Source: PALSA-505 sp963699015
GTDB taxonomy: Bacteria > Actinomycetota > Actinomycetes > Streptosporangiales > Streptosporangiaceae
Direction of reading: 5' to 3'
Length of the DNA: 64,000 nucleotides
NCBI GenBank assembly: GCA_963699015.1
Contig: CAVOSX010000008.1
Location: 372,001-436,000 of the forward strand
Positions within the stretch are counted from its first letter, which is position 1; each line of letters starts with the position of its first letter. This document shows, piece after piece, positions 17,510 through 25,510 of the stretch. A program made the position numbers and the translations under genes. Under the pieces are notes generated by a model. That model was not told where the DNA came from and did not search any database. It saw nothing but the letters and a program-made list of their open reading frames with translations.

Positions 17510-17564
17510 TCAGCATCGCGTGACGGGGGAAGATGGCTCTGACAATCGCTTCCCCGATCGGGAA

Positions 17565-18479
17565 TCACCGCCGCGATACGGACCGCGCCTCGCCGTCACT
17601 CCGCATCGCCGATAACTGCGCCCGCCCGTCAGCCGCGTGGTTGCCGGTGTCGGGGCGCAGCGGGCGCCTCGCCCAGGACGGGATCCGGTCATTCTCGGAT
17701 TGCACGTGGCGGCGCAGGTCGCGGCGGACGTCGTGGCCGAGACGGCGTGTCTCCCTGCGGTTGAGCATCGCCCCGGCGATGGCGCCGGTGAACAGCGGGC
17801 CGAGTGAGAACGCGCTCCTGGAGACGCGCGCCGCGAGCCGCCACCGCAGCCGCCGCGCAAGCGGGGATCCCGCTGCCAGCAACAACCCGCCGGGAACCAT
17901 GGCCACGCCGCGGCGATGGGACCACGCCGCCACGTAGGCGCTCATCCGTTCTCTCGTGTTGCCGGGGGCGGGCACCCCGTACGCCTCGTGCAGCTCGGCC
18001 ACCAGCTTGATTTCGATCCCGACCAGGGCCAGCGTTTCCGTGACCACCTCGGCGGGAAAGGCGGGCAGCACCGGCAGTGCCGCCCACGCCCCGACCGCCC
18101 CGCCGACCGTGGCCGACGCTCGTGAAGCGCCCTCGATCAATGCGTCGGCGATCTGGTCGGGCTGACGCCCGGGAAACTGCGCCTGCAGCGCGGCCTGGTT
18201 CCGTACCCGCAGCCGCGGGGCCATGGCCACCACCTGCGCGGCCAGCCAGCCTGTCCGCCCGCGCACGCCGCGCCGGGCGGTCCGCATCCCGCGCCCGGTC
18301 GCTCGCATGCCGCGCCCGGCCGTCCGCGCCGTCGCCTGCAGCGCGGCCGCCAGGCGGCGCTGCTCCCGCGGCGTCTGCGGCGCCTCGGTGACTTCGGTGA
18401 CCAGGCGCGCCGCCTGCTCAGGGACGGCGTCTGCCGCCGCAGCCGGCGATCCGCCTGGCTCACTGTCAGAATCGGCCAT
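17565..18479 (-). CDS. Uncharacterised protein with EcsC-like central region
   Basis: A 304-residue protein. The first 40 residues are acidic and Ala-rich, followed by an Arg/Gly stretch with repeated GRGMR motifs (about residues 58-78). Then come two amphipathic or hydrophobic segments (about 120-165), with FPAEVVTETLALVGIEIKLV resembling EcsC-family proteins, and a basic tail. I cannot assign a function. ATG at 18479 has AGGTG six bases upstream; ATG 18485 and GTG 18488 are alternatives. It is the upstream member of the leftward cluster with the MFS, hydantoinase and dehalogenase genes. Confidence 0.6.
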   Translation of the reverse strand: MADSDSEPGGSPAAAADAVPEQAARLVTEVTEAPQTPREQRRLAAALQATARTAGRGMRATGRGMRTARRGVRGRTGWLAAQVVAMAPRLRVRNQAALQAQFPGRQPDQIADALIEGASRASATVGGAVGAWAALPVLPAFPAEVVTETLALVGIEIKLVAELHEAYGVPAPGNTRERMSAYVAAWSHRRGVAMVPGGLLLAAGSPLARRLRWRLAARVSRSAFSLGPLFTGAIAGAMLNRRETRRLGHDVRRDLRRHVQSENDRIPSWARRPLRPDTGNHAADGRAQLSAMRSDGEARSVSRR

Positions 18480-18676
18480 GACCATCACCTACCCCGCCTC
18501 ATCGTCCATCATCGCGCTGCGCCCGCGCCCCGCCGTCCCTACGGGCCCGCAGCCGGCCACAGCCTAGGGCACCGGGGACTGCGCCGGACCGGACGGCGAG
18601 CAGGATCGAGCCGGAGTCGGCATGGCACCGTTAGGAAGATCTCGTCGCAAGGAAGAGCGCTACCGAGAGGCCGGAC

Positions 18677-20413
18677 GTGAAGGCATCCCGAAGAGCCTGG
18701 CTGCGGGGTCTGCCCGTGCTGCGGGGTCTGCCCGTGCTGCGCGGTCTGCTCCCCGTGCGCAGGTCCATGGTCGGGGGGGACGTCACGGCCGGGCTCACGC
18801 TGGCCGCCCTGGGCATACCCGAGGTGATCGGGTACGCCAGGATCGCCGGGATGCCGGTCGAGACCGGGCTGTACACGCTGCTCCTGCCGATGGCCGCCTT
18901 CGCCGTGCTGGGCGCTTCGCGCCATCTGGTGGTCGGCGCCGACTCTGCGACCGCGGCCATACTGGCTGCCGCGCTCACCGGGCTGGCCGCCGCGGGCTCG
19001 CCGCAGTACGTGCGGCTTGCCGGGCTCGCGGCCCTGCTGGCCGGCGGGCTGCTGCTGCTGGCCCGGGTGGCCAGGCTCGGCTTCCTCGCGAACTTCCTGT
19101 CCCGCACGGTCCTGGTCGGTTTCCTCACCGGCGTAGGCATCCAGGTGGCCGTCAGCCAGCTGCCTGACATGTTCGGGGTCACTGTGACCGGCGCGGGTAC
19201 CGGCCCGGGCGCCGTGATCAGGTTCATCCGGCTGCTGATCGCGCTGCCCAGGACCCAGCCGTGGGACGTGGCCATATCGGCCGGGGTCATCGCGGTCATG
19301 CTCGCCGCACGGCTGGTCAACCGGCACATCCCGGGGGCGCTGATCGCGCTCGCCGGAGCCATCATCCTCAGCCACCTGGCTGATCTGGCTTCCCGCGGCG
19401 TGGCCACGGTCGGGCCGGTGCCGCACGCGCTGCCGCACTTCGGCGTGCCCGCCCTCGGCATGCACGACGCCGAGGTACTGCTGGGCACCGCCCTGTCCAT
19501 TTTCGTGGTGATCCTCGCGCAGAGCGCTGCGACGGCGCGCGCGTACGCAGTGAAGTACCGGGAAGCCCTGGACGAGAACACCGACCTGGTCGGCCTGGGA
19601 GCAGCCAATGTCGCCGCGGCGTTCTCCGGGACCTTCGTGGTCAACGGCAGCCCCACCAAGACAGAGATCGTGGACAGCGCGGGCGGGCGCAGCCAGCTGG
19701 CTCAGCTGGTGACCAGCGCGGTGGTGCTGCTCACCGCGCTGCTGCTCACCGGGGTGCTGACCGACCTGCCTATCGCGGCGCTGGCGGCGGTGGTCTTCCT
19801 GATCGGCGTCGGCCTCGTCGACGTGGCCGGGATGCGGCGCCTGCTGGCCGTCCGGCCCACCGGGTTTGCCGTGGCCCTGGTGACCGCGGTCGCGGTGGTG
19901 GTGCTCGGCGTACGGAACGGCATCATCCTGGCCATCGCGGTCTCGATCATCGATCACCTGCGGCACACCTACCACCCGCTGAACAGCGTGCTGGTGAAAT
20001 CGGCCACGGGGCACTGGGAAGCCGTGCCGGTCACCGCGAGCGCGCGAACCGAGCCCGGGCTGGTCGTCTACCGGTTTGGCACCAGCCTGTACTACGCGAA
20101 CGCCTCCCGGCTGCTGACCGACGTCGTCGCCCTGGCCGGCGTCCCGGGCCCGGAGGCCCCGGGAGAGCCGCTCCGCTGGCTGGTGCTCGACGGCGTCGCG
20201 ATCGGCGACGTGGACTACACCGCGGGCCTGGCCCTCGGCCAGGTCATCGAGGAACTGCACGATAAGCACGTCTTCATCGCGATCAGCGGCCTGCTCGACC
20301 CGGTGCGCCGGCAGCTCGACCGGTACGGCATCCGCGGGAAGGACGGACCCGACGCCTATTACCAGACGGCCGGCGAGGCTCTGAATGCCTACCACGCTGC
20401 CGCGCCGAAGTGA
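18677..20413 (+). CDS. SulP family anion transporter with STAS domain
   Basis: A 578-residue membrane protein. Residues 35-425 carry about 11-12 hydrophobic segments with the SulP motif LAALGIPEVIGYARIAGMPV, given here only by its ends LAALGIPE and AGMPV, and VVGADSATA. Residues about 440-560 form a cytoplasmic STAS domain (VVYRFGTSLYYANAS). SulP proteins move sulphate, bicarbonate or dicarboxylates; the substrate is not readable. GTG at 18677 is the start. The N-terminal tail holds an 18-bp direct repeat encoding LRGLPV twice. No partner gene is adjacent. Confidence 0.87.
   Translation: MKASRRAWLRGLPVLRGLPVLRGLLPVRRSMVGGDVTAGLTLAALGIPEVIGYARIAGMPVETGLYTLLLPMAAFAVLGASRHLVVGADSATAAILAAALTGLAAAGSPQYVRLAGLAALLAGGLLLLARVARLGFLANFLSRTVLVGFLTGVGIQVAVSQLPDMFGVTVTGAGTGPGAVIRFIRLLIALPRTQPWDVAISAGVIAVMLAARLVNRHIPGALIALAGAIILSHLADLASRGVATVGPVPHALPHFGVPALGMHDAEVLLGTALSIFVVILAQSAATARAYAVKYREALDENTDLVGLGAANVAAAFSGTFVVNGSPTKTEIVDSAGGRSQLAQLVTSAVVLLTALLLTGVLTDLPIAALAAVVFLIGVGLVDVAGMRRLLAVRPTGFAVALVTAVAVVVLGVRNGIILAIAVSIIDHLRHTYHPLNSVLVKSATGHWEAVPVTASARTEPGLVVYRFGTSLYYANASRLLTDVVALAGVPGPEAPGEPLRWLVLDGVAIGDVDYTAGLALGQVIEELHDKHVFIAISGLLDPVRRQLDRYGIRGKDGPDAYYQTAGEALNAYHAAAPK
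18701..18736. repeat. 18-bp direct repeat, two exact copies plus one degenerate
   Basis: CTGCGGGGTCTGCCCGTG occurs at 18701 and 18719 and again imperfectly from 18737. It encodes the repeated LRGLPV in the cytoplasmic head of the SulP transporter. Confidence 0.8.
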
Positions 20414-20474
20414 CCATGTTCACCCGACTGGCACCCGTCGCGAATCCGCCGTCTAGGGACACTGCAGCGCTGGC

Positions 20475-20843
20475 TCACAGGCAGCCGGCGCTCGCGTCGG
20501 CCAGCATCCCGATGTCGAAGCGGGGGAGCAGCACGGCGAGGAACTGGCCCATGTCGGCGGCGATGTCGGCCGTCGGCAGGCCGGCCGACATCACGCTGCC
20601 CGATTCCGCGACGATGGTGCCGAGCCGCCTGTTGGCCGCGCTGCTCAGCGCCCGGCCGCAGAAGCCGATCGCCGACCTGACCGTCGGGTCGAGGTTGTCC
20701 CACCAGCTCAAGACAGCACGGATCGCAGCCAGCGCCAGTTCCTCGCCCCCGTTGAACGCACTCAGGCCTTCGTTGCGGAGGAACTGGGCGACTGCGGCAT
20801 CCGCGCCGTCAACACACCTGGTGAAGTCATCCCACTCAGACAC
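20475..20843 (-). CDS. Hypothetical protein, downstream member of a two-gene operon
   Basis: A 122-residue cytoplasmic protein I do not recognise. It begins VSEWDDF, is mostly helical and Ala-rich, and ends near a Cys. GTG at 20843 lies inside the 3' end of the upstream gene (8-bp overlap), which decides the start over longer in-frame options. It has no transmembrane segment or signal peptide. The overlap indicates that the two proteins are made together and may interact. Confidence 0.6.
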   Translation of the reverse strand: MSEWDDFTRCVDGADAAVAQFLRNEGLSAFNGGEELALAAIRAVLSWWDNLDPTVRSAIGFCGRALSSAANRRLGTIVAESGSVMSAGLPTADIAADMGQFLAVLLPRFDIGMLADASAGCL

Positions 20844-21195
20844 GGGGCGGGCGCCGGCGGACGCATGAGTCGTGCAGTGCCACCTGGTAGCTCTCCTGCG
20901 CTTCGGCGAGCACCGTGCTGAGCGGCTGACGGGCGGCCGCGGCGAGCGCAAGGAACGGGCCGCCCGGCAGCCCGATGCCGCTGCCGGTGTCGTCGGTGGC
21001 GCAGGTGAGATCGATGCCGTCGGCGACCACCGCGTCCAGGCTGTCCCTGCTCACCTGGTCGAGCGCGCCGACAAGCGCCTGGAGGTCGTCCAGGTGACCG
21101 CCGACGCGGTCCCGGTCCGCGAACGCGGCAGCGTCCGCCGCCAGGCCCGCCCTCGTACTCAGGTCGCGGGCGAACGCGTCGCCGAACGAGATCAT
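20836..21195 (-). CDS. Hypothetical protein, upstream member of a two-gene operon
   Basis: A 119-residue protein starting MISFGDAF at ATG 21195, with an excellent GGGAGGGG site. Predicted content is helical, with Asp-rich stretches (AADAAAFADRDRVGGHLDD) and no membrane segment. I know no family for it. It overlaps the following gene by 8 bp. A TetR gene ends about 115 bp upstream on the same strand, so read-through from that gene is possible. Confidence 0.62.
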   Translation of the reverse strand: MISFGDAFARDLSTRAGLAADAAAFADRDRVGGHLDDLQALVGALDQVSRDSLDAVVADGIDLTCATDDTGSGIGLPGGPFLALAAAARQPLSTVLAEAQESYQVALHDSCVRRRPPRV

Positions 21196-21310
21196 GTTCC
21201 CCTCCCTTCGCATTCCCGCGCTGACCAGCAGACAGTAGGCTGCCACCGGTGCAAGCGCGGTGCGCCCCGTGTGAAGACGGGATGGAGGCGGCAAGCCGGA
21301 GGCCCCGGCG

Positions 21311-21892
21311 TCAGCGCGTGCCGCCGCGGTAGCGCAGCCCGTCCATGAGCAGGTCGAGCAGCCGGCTTGCCTGATCGCGCTGCGCGGGCTCGCCCGCGGC
21401 GAGGGATATGCCGCTCAGGCTGGCCAGAACGTCTCCCGGCTGGATGTCGGCCCGCAGCGCGCCCGCCGCCGCGCCGGCCTGGAGCAGTGACGTGATCGCG
21501 GTGATGAGCCGGTCCCGGCTCTGCGCGTACGGAGTCCCGCCGGATGCGATGACCGCGCGCAGCGCGTCGGCCATCCCCCGTTTGGTGCTCATGTACTCGA
21601 TGTAGCGGTCCATCCAGGCCCGGGTCGCCTCGTCCGGCGGCATGCCCTGCAGCAGATCAGGCACGGCGTCGCACAACCTGGCCAGCTCGCTGCGGTAGGC
21701 CGCCTCGATGAGCGCCTCACGGGTGGGAAAGTGCCGGTAGAGAGTGCCGATGCCGACGCCCGCGTCCTTGGCGATCGCGTCCAGCGTGACCTCGGGCCCG
21801 TCCTGCGAGAACGCGCGGACGGCGGCGCTGAGCAGCCGGTCCCGATTACGCTGCGCGTCGGCGCGCAGCGCCCTGCCGACGGCCTCCGGCAC
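21311..21892 (-). CDS. TetR family regulator, divergent from an SDR gene
   Basis: A 193-residue protein with an N-terminal HTH (residues about 10-57: RNRDRLLSAAVRAF, LDAIAKDAGVGIGTLYRHFP) and a helical effector domain of the type with a C-terminal SBD helix. GTG at 21892 has a GGGGAGAGGAG site. It faces the SDR gene across a 130-bp gap holding two matching palindromes, the usual arrangement for a repressor controlling itself and its neighbour. Confidence 0.87.
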   Translation of the reverse strand: MPEAVGRALRADAQRNRDRLLSAAVRAFSQDGPEVTLDAIAKDAGVGIGTLYRHFPTREALIEAAYRSELARLCDAVPDLLQGMPPDEATRAWMDRYIEYMSTKRGMADALRAVIASGGTPYAQSRDRLITAITSLLQAGAAAGALRADIQPGDVLASLSGISLAAGEPAQRDQASRLLDLLMDGLRYRGGTR

Positions 21893-21916
21893 GGTTCTCC
21901 TCTCCCCAGATTTGCT

Positions 21917-21970
21917 AACCGGAGGGTGCTCCGTTTAGAGTGAGGCCAGTAATGGAGGCTCCTCCGTTTC
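21917..21970. promoter_or_regulatory. Two palindromic operators between TetR and SDR genes
   Basis: Sites at 21917-21936 and 21951-21970 share the pattern AAnCGGAG-n4-CTCCGTTT; both right halves read CTCCGTTT. Centres are 34 bp apart, about three helical turns. The right site lies upstream of the SDR start at 22024. They are the likely binding sites of the TetR protein at 21311-21892. Confidence 0.6.
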
Positions 21971-22023
21971 TGATCATATCGGCTCGGGTCTCCGATCGCA
22001 TCGCCAGGCAAGGACGGGACACC

Positions 22024-22971
22024 ATGACCGCCAGCTCCGAACGAATCAGCACGCCATTTAACGCCGAGTCCACCGCGGCCGAGGTCGTGGCCGGGATCGA
22101 CCTGGCCGGCCACCGGGTCATCGTCACCGGCGGGGCCTCCGGGATCGGCATCGAGACCGCCAGGGCGCTGGCCGGCGCGGGCGCCGAGGTCACCCTCGCG
22201 GTACGCAACCTGGCGGCGGGCGAGCGCACCGCCGCGGACATCACCGCGACCACCGGTAACCAGCACGTCCTGGTCGCGCCGCTCGACCTCGCCGACCAGG
22301 CGTCGGTCGGGTCGTTCGCGGCCGGATGGGAGGGCCCGCTGCACATCCTGGTCAACAACGCCGGGCTGATGGCATCGCCGCTGATGCGCACCCCGGAGGG
22401 CTGGGAGATGCAGTTCGCCACCAACCACCTCGGCCACTTCGCGCTCGCCACGGGGCTGCGCCGGGCCCTGGCCGAGGCCGGCCGGGCGCGCGTCGTATCG
22501 GTCAGCTCAATCGGGCACCTGAACTCTCCTGTCGTCTTCGACGACATCCATTTCCGGGCGCGCGAGTACGACCCGTGGGCCGCCTACGGGCAGTCCAAGA
22601 CGGCCAACGTGCTGTTCGGGGTGGAGGCCACCAAGCGCTGGGCCAGCGATGGCATCACCGTCAACGCGCTGATGCCCGGCGCGATCCACACCAACCTGCA
22701 GCGCTACATCAGCGAAGAGGAGCTCGCCCGGATGCGCAGCCGGCTGGGCGGCACCGACCCGATCTGGAAGACGCCCGAGCAGGGTGCGGCCACGTCCGTG
22801 CTGGTCGCGACTTCGCCGCTGCTGGACGGCGTCGGCGGGCGGTACTTCGAGGACTGCAACGAGGCGGAGCCGCACCAGCCGGGGACCCGGCGCGGCGTCG
22901 CGGACTACGCGCTGGATCCCGAGGCCGCGGCGCTGCTCTGGCAGGTTTCGGTGGACGCGCTGAGCTCCTGA
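22024..22971 (+). CDS. Short-chain dehydrogenase/reductase
   Basis: A 315-residue NAD(P)-dependent oxidoreductase of the retinol-dehydrogenase/WW-oxidoreductase-like SDR group. It has TGGASGIG cofactor loop near residue 37, VNNAG near 110, catalytic Ser in VVSVSSIGH, and YGQSK active-site Tyr/Lys near 187. ATG at 22024 follows AAGGAC. An upstream in-frame start at 21940 would run through the operators and is rejected. It is probably repressed by the divergent TetR protein; the substrate is unknown. Confidence 0.87.
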   Translation: MTASSERISTPFNAESTAAEVVAGIDLAGHRVIVTGGASGIGIETARALAGAGAEVTLAVRNLAAGERTAADITATTGNQHVLVAPLDLADQASVGSFAAGWEGPLHILVNNAGLMASPLMRTPEGWEMQFATNHLGHFALATGLRRALAEAGRARVVSVSSIGHLNSPVVFDDIHFRAREYDPWAAYGQSKTANVLFGVEATKRWASDGITVNALMPGAIHTNLQRYISEEELARMRSRLGGTDPIWKTPEQGAATSVLVATSPLLDGVGGRYFEDCNEAEPHQPGTRRGVADYALDPEAAALLWQVSVDALSS

Positions 22972-23075
22972 CCGGCTGCCCGGCGGGCGGCCTTTCCTGC
23001 CGCCGCGCGGCCCTGTCGCCGCGGCAGCCAGAATCGGCTTGATTGGCACGCCGGGGTGACCCCATCCTGGACCGC

Positions 23076-23912
23076 ATGGCGGCACCGGGCACCGGGCAGT
23101 TCATCATCCGGCCGGCCGTGGCCGCCGACATGCAAGCCGTGCGGGCGGTGGTGACCAGGGCGGGGCTGAGCTCTGGCCAGCCCGCAGCGCTGGAGTACTG
23201 CCGGACCGGCCCCGGCGGCCGTCTGGTCGTGGCGTGCCAGCACGACCGGGTCACCGGAGTCTCCTACGCCGTGTCGTTCGGGGCGACCGGATGGATCGGC
23301 AACGTGGCGGTCAACCCGGACGCCAGGGGCCGGGGACTCGGCACGGCCGTCAGCCAGGCGGCCATGGACTGGCTGCGGCGGGCCGGGGTGACGACCATGC
23401 TGCTGACCGCCACCGAGATGGGAAGGCCCATCTACCAGCGGCTGGGTTTTGCCGGCGACGGGGTGTGCTACGGCATCTGGATCCGCGGCCAGCAGCCCCT
23501 CCCGGCGGCCAGCGGCGAGGCAGGGACCGGTCCCGGCGGCATCGCCGATGCGCTCCGGCAGGATGCGGAGGCCACCGGCGAGGACCGCGGTGCCTTCCTC
23601 GGCCCCCTCGCCGCCCGGGTCCGGGCGCCGGCGGCCCGCCCGGGCACCGGTTACCGGATCGCGCTGCCTTGGGGCCGGGGCCCGGTGGTCGCGGCCGAGC
23701 CGGATGCGGCCAGGGCGCTGGTGACCGACATGCTCCGGGCGGACCGCGATCAGTTGCTGTCCTTTCCCGATAGCAACACCGGAGCCGCCGAGCTGGCGGC
23801 CGCTCTCGGTTTCCGCCGCACCAGGCAGTGCACGCGGATGCGGCTGGGCCCGCCGGTCCGCGGGTTCCGTCCGGAGCGGATCTTCAACGTGTTCAGCCTC
23901 GCCGTCGGCTAG
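23076..23912 (+). CDS. GNAT family N-acetyltransferase with two acetyltransferase-like halves
   Basis: A 278-residue protein. Residues 8-140 form a GNAT domain with the acetyl-CoA loop ARGRGLGTAV and the terminal YQRLGFAGDG. The C-terminal half (about 185-270) resembles the Acetyltransf_18 module with LAAALGFRR. ATG at 23076 is preferred; TTG at 23043 would add 11 residues. The acceptor substrate is unknown. Its 3' end overlaps the convergent GlxA-type gene by 20 bp. Confidence 0.78.
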   Translation: MAAPGTGQFIIRPAVAADMQAVRAVVTRAGLSSGQPAALEYCRTGPGGRLVVACQHDRVTGVSYAVSFGATGWIGNVAVNPDARGRGLGTAVSQAAMDWLRRAGVTTMLLTATEMGRPIYQRLGFAGDGVCYGIWIRGQQPLPAASGEAGTGPGGIADALRQDAEATGEDRGAFLGPLAARVRAPAARPGTGYRIALPWGRGPVVAAEPDAARALVTDMLRADRDQLLSFPDSNTGAAELAAALGFRRTRQCTRMRLGPPVRGFRPERIFNVFSLAVG

Positions 23913-24828
23913 CGCCGTCGGCTGACGCGGTCGCCCGCAGCCGGCGCAGCATCCGCGCATCCTGGAAGCCGGCCGCCCGGGCAGCGGCCTGGACCGTAGC
24001 GCCGTGCCCGATCAGGTGCTCCGCACGCTCGGTTCGCAGCTGCTGCTGGTAGCGCAGCGGCGTCATGCCGGTCACCTGGGCGAACAGCCGGGTCAGGGTC
24101 CGCTGGCTCACGCCGGACGCGGCGGCGAGATCGCCCAGCGGCAGGCGTTCGGTAAATCTCGAGTCGATCAGGTCCTGGACACGGTGGACGGTGTCGCTGA
24201 GATGCGAGCGGTGCCGCAGCATCGCGCTGGCCTGCGGTTCGTCGCCGTTGCGGCGGGCGTAGACCACCATCTCGCGGGCGATCCGGGCGGCCGCGCCCGG
24301 TCCGTGCCTGGTGGCGATGAGGTGCAGTGCGAGGTCGATGCCGCTGGCGATGCCCGCCGAGGTCGCCACCCGGTCATCTACCACGTACAGCACGTCGCGG
24401 ACGACCGTGGCCTTCGGGTAGCGCCGGGCCAGCTCCTCCTGCACGGCGTGATGGGTGGTGCAGCGCCTGCCGTCCAGCAGGCCGGCCCGGCCGAGCGCGT
24501 CGGTGCCCGCGCACACGCTGGCGATCATCCCGCCGCCGGCGTGGTGCCCGGACAGCCTGCGCAGGCTGCCTGGGCCCAGCGGTCCGGTGTGCGCGAGCTC
24601 GGCTGCCCGCCAGCCAGGCACTACGATCAGGTCTTCCCGCTCCAGCGGCGGCCATCGCGTCCCGGCGCGGACCACGATGCCCTGCGCGGTCGCGACCTCC
24701 GGCTGCTCGGCCAGGTAGTGCAGCTCGTAGCCGTACCCGGCATCGGCGGCGGTGGAGAACGCCTGCGCAGGCCCGGCGAGGTCCAGCAGGTGCAGCCCAG
24801 GGACAAGCAGGAAGACCACCTTGGTCAC
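23893..24828 (-). CDS. GlxA-type AraC family regulator with DJ-1/PfpI domain
   Basis: A 311-residue protein. Residues 1-170 are a class I glutamine-amidotransferase-like (DJ-1/PfpI) domain with the Cys elbow SVCAGTDALGRAG and AGIASGIDLALHLI. Residues 215-305 are an AraC HTH pair (LGDLAAASGVSQRTLTRLF, VQAAARAAGFQDARMLRRL). GTG at 24828 is chosen because it lies 7 bp after the isochorismatase stop and begins the conserved TKVVFLLVPG strand. It is co-transcribed with the isochorismatase, so it may control hydrolysis of a small amide or related substrate. Confidence 0.85.
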   Translation of the reverse strand: MTKVVFLLVPGLHLLDLAGPAQAFSTAADAGYGYELHYLAEQPEVATAQGIVVRAGTRWPPLEREDLIVVPGWRAAELAHTGPLGPGSLRRLSGHHAGGGMIASVCAGTDALGRAGLLDGRRCTTHHAVQEELARRYPKATVVRDVLYVVDDRVATSAGIASGIDLALHLIATRHGPGAAARIAREMVVYARRNGDEPQASAMLRHRSHLSDTVHRVQDLIDSRFTERLPLGDLAAASGVSQRTLTRLFAQVTGMTPLRYQQQLRTERAEHLIGHGATVQAAARAAGFQDARMLRRLRATASADGASRRRG

Positions 24829-24835
24829 GATCTGG

Positions 24836-25441
24836 TCAGCCCCCGGCGCCGACCGCGGCTCCGGCAAGCTCGGCCACAGCGGCGATGGTCGCGAACCGGC
24901 CTGCCAGCGCGTACTCGGTGCGGGTGATGATGTCATCGACCTGGAGCGTCCGGGGGTCGGCGAGGATTTCCCCGACCGAACGGCCGGGCGGCGCAGCACG
25001 GTGCTCGATCGGCGAGGTCGCGGTGGCGTCGGTGACGAACGTGACGCCGTAGCCGAGGTCTGAGGCGACCCGGGCGGTCGTCTCGCAGCACTGCTCGGTC
25101 CTGATACCGCAGATGATCACGTCCCTGATCCCGTGAGTCGTGAGGTGCTGCTGGAGGTTGGTCGTGGTGAAGGCGTTGTGTGAGGTCTTCGTGATCACCG
25201 GCTCACCCGGCTCGGGGACCAGCCCGTCCATCAGCCGGACGTACCCGCTGGCCGGGTCGAAGACGGTGCCGGTGCCGGGCTCGGCGTGCAGCACCCAGAC
25301 GACGAGGTGGGCGTGGGCCCGGGCCGCTGCCACGAGCCTGGCTACCTGGCCGGCGACGCCGGGATTGGAGGTCGCCGCCCATTGCGGCTGCTGGCGAAAG
25401 GACTCCTGAACGTCGATGACGATCAGCGCGGTGGTGGTCAT
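24836..25441 (-). CDS. Isochorismatase-family cysteine hydrolase
   Basis: A 201-residue alpha/beta hydrolase of the nicotinamidase/isochorismatase fold. Catalytic residues are D10 in VIDVQESF, K85 in TKTSHNAF and C118 in RTEQCCE. The triad implies amide hydrolysis of a small molecule rather than true isochorismate cleavage, since that subgroup lacks the Cys. A non-proline cis-peptide region GIRTEQ is in the normal place. ATG at 25441; a GlxA-type regulator follows 7 bp downstream. Confidence 0.87.
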   Translation of the reverse strand: MTTTALIVIDVQESFRQQPQWAATSNPGVAGQVARLVAAARAHAHLVVWVLHAEPGTGTVFDPASGYVRLMDGLVPEPGEPVITKTSHNAFTTTNLQQHLTTHGIRDVIICGIRTEQCCETTARVASDLGYGVTFVTDATATSPIEHRAAPPGRSVGEILADPRTLQVDDIITRTEYALAGRFATIAAVAELAGAAVGAGG

Positions 25442-25510
25442 GGCTCCATGCTGGCCCGCCGCCGGCCCGTTCCGTAAGACATGATCGTGTCCGGATGCGG
25501 ACGGATCTGG

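Noticed and set aside
18539..20395. Leftward 618-codon open frame opposite SulP
   Set aside because: Composition is His/Gln/Asp/Gly-rich without domains; the opposite strand has a full SulP-STAS protein.
23893..25441. Isochorismatase gene as part of a siderophore cluster
   Set aside because: It has the Cys triad of an amidase-type hydrolase and no adenylation, NRPS or salicylate/DHB genes nearby.
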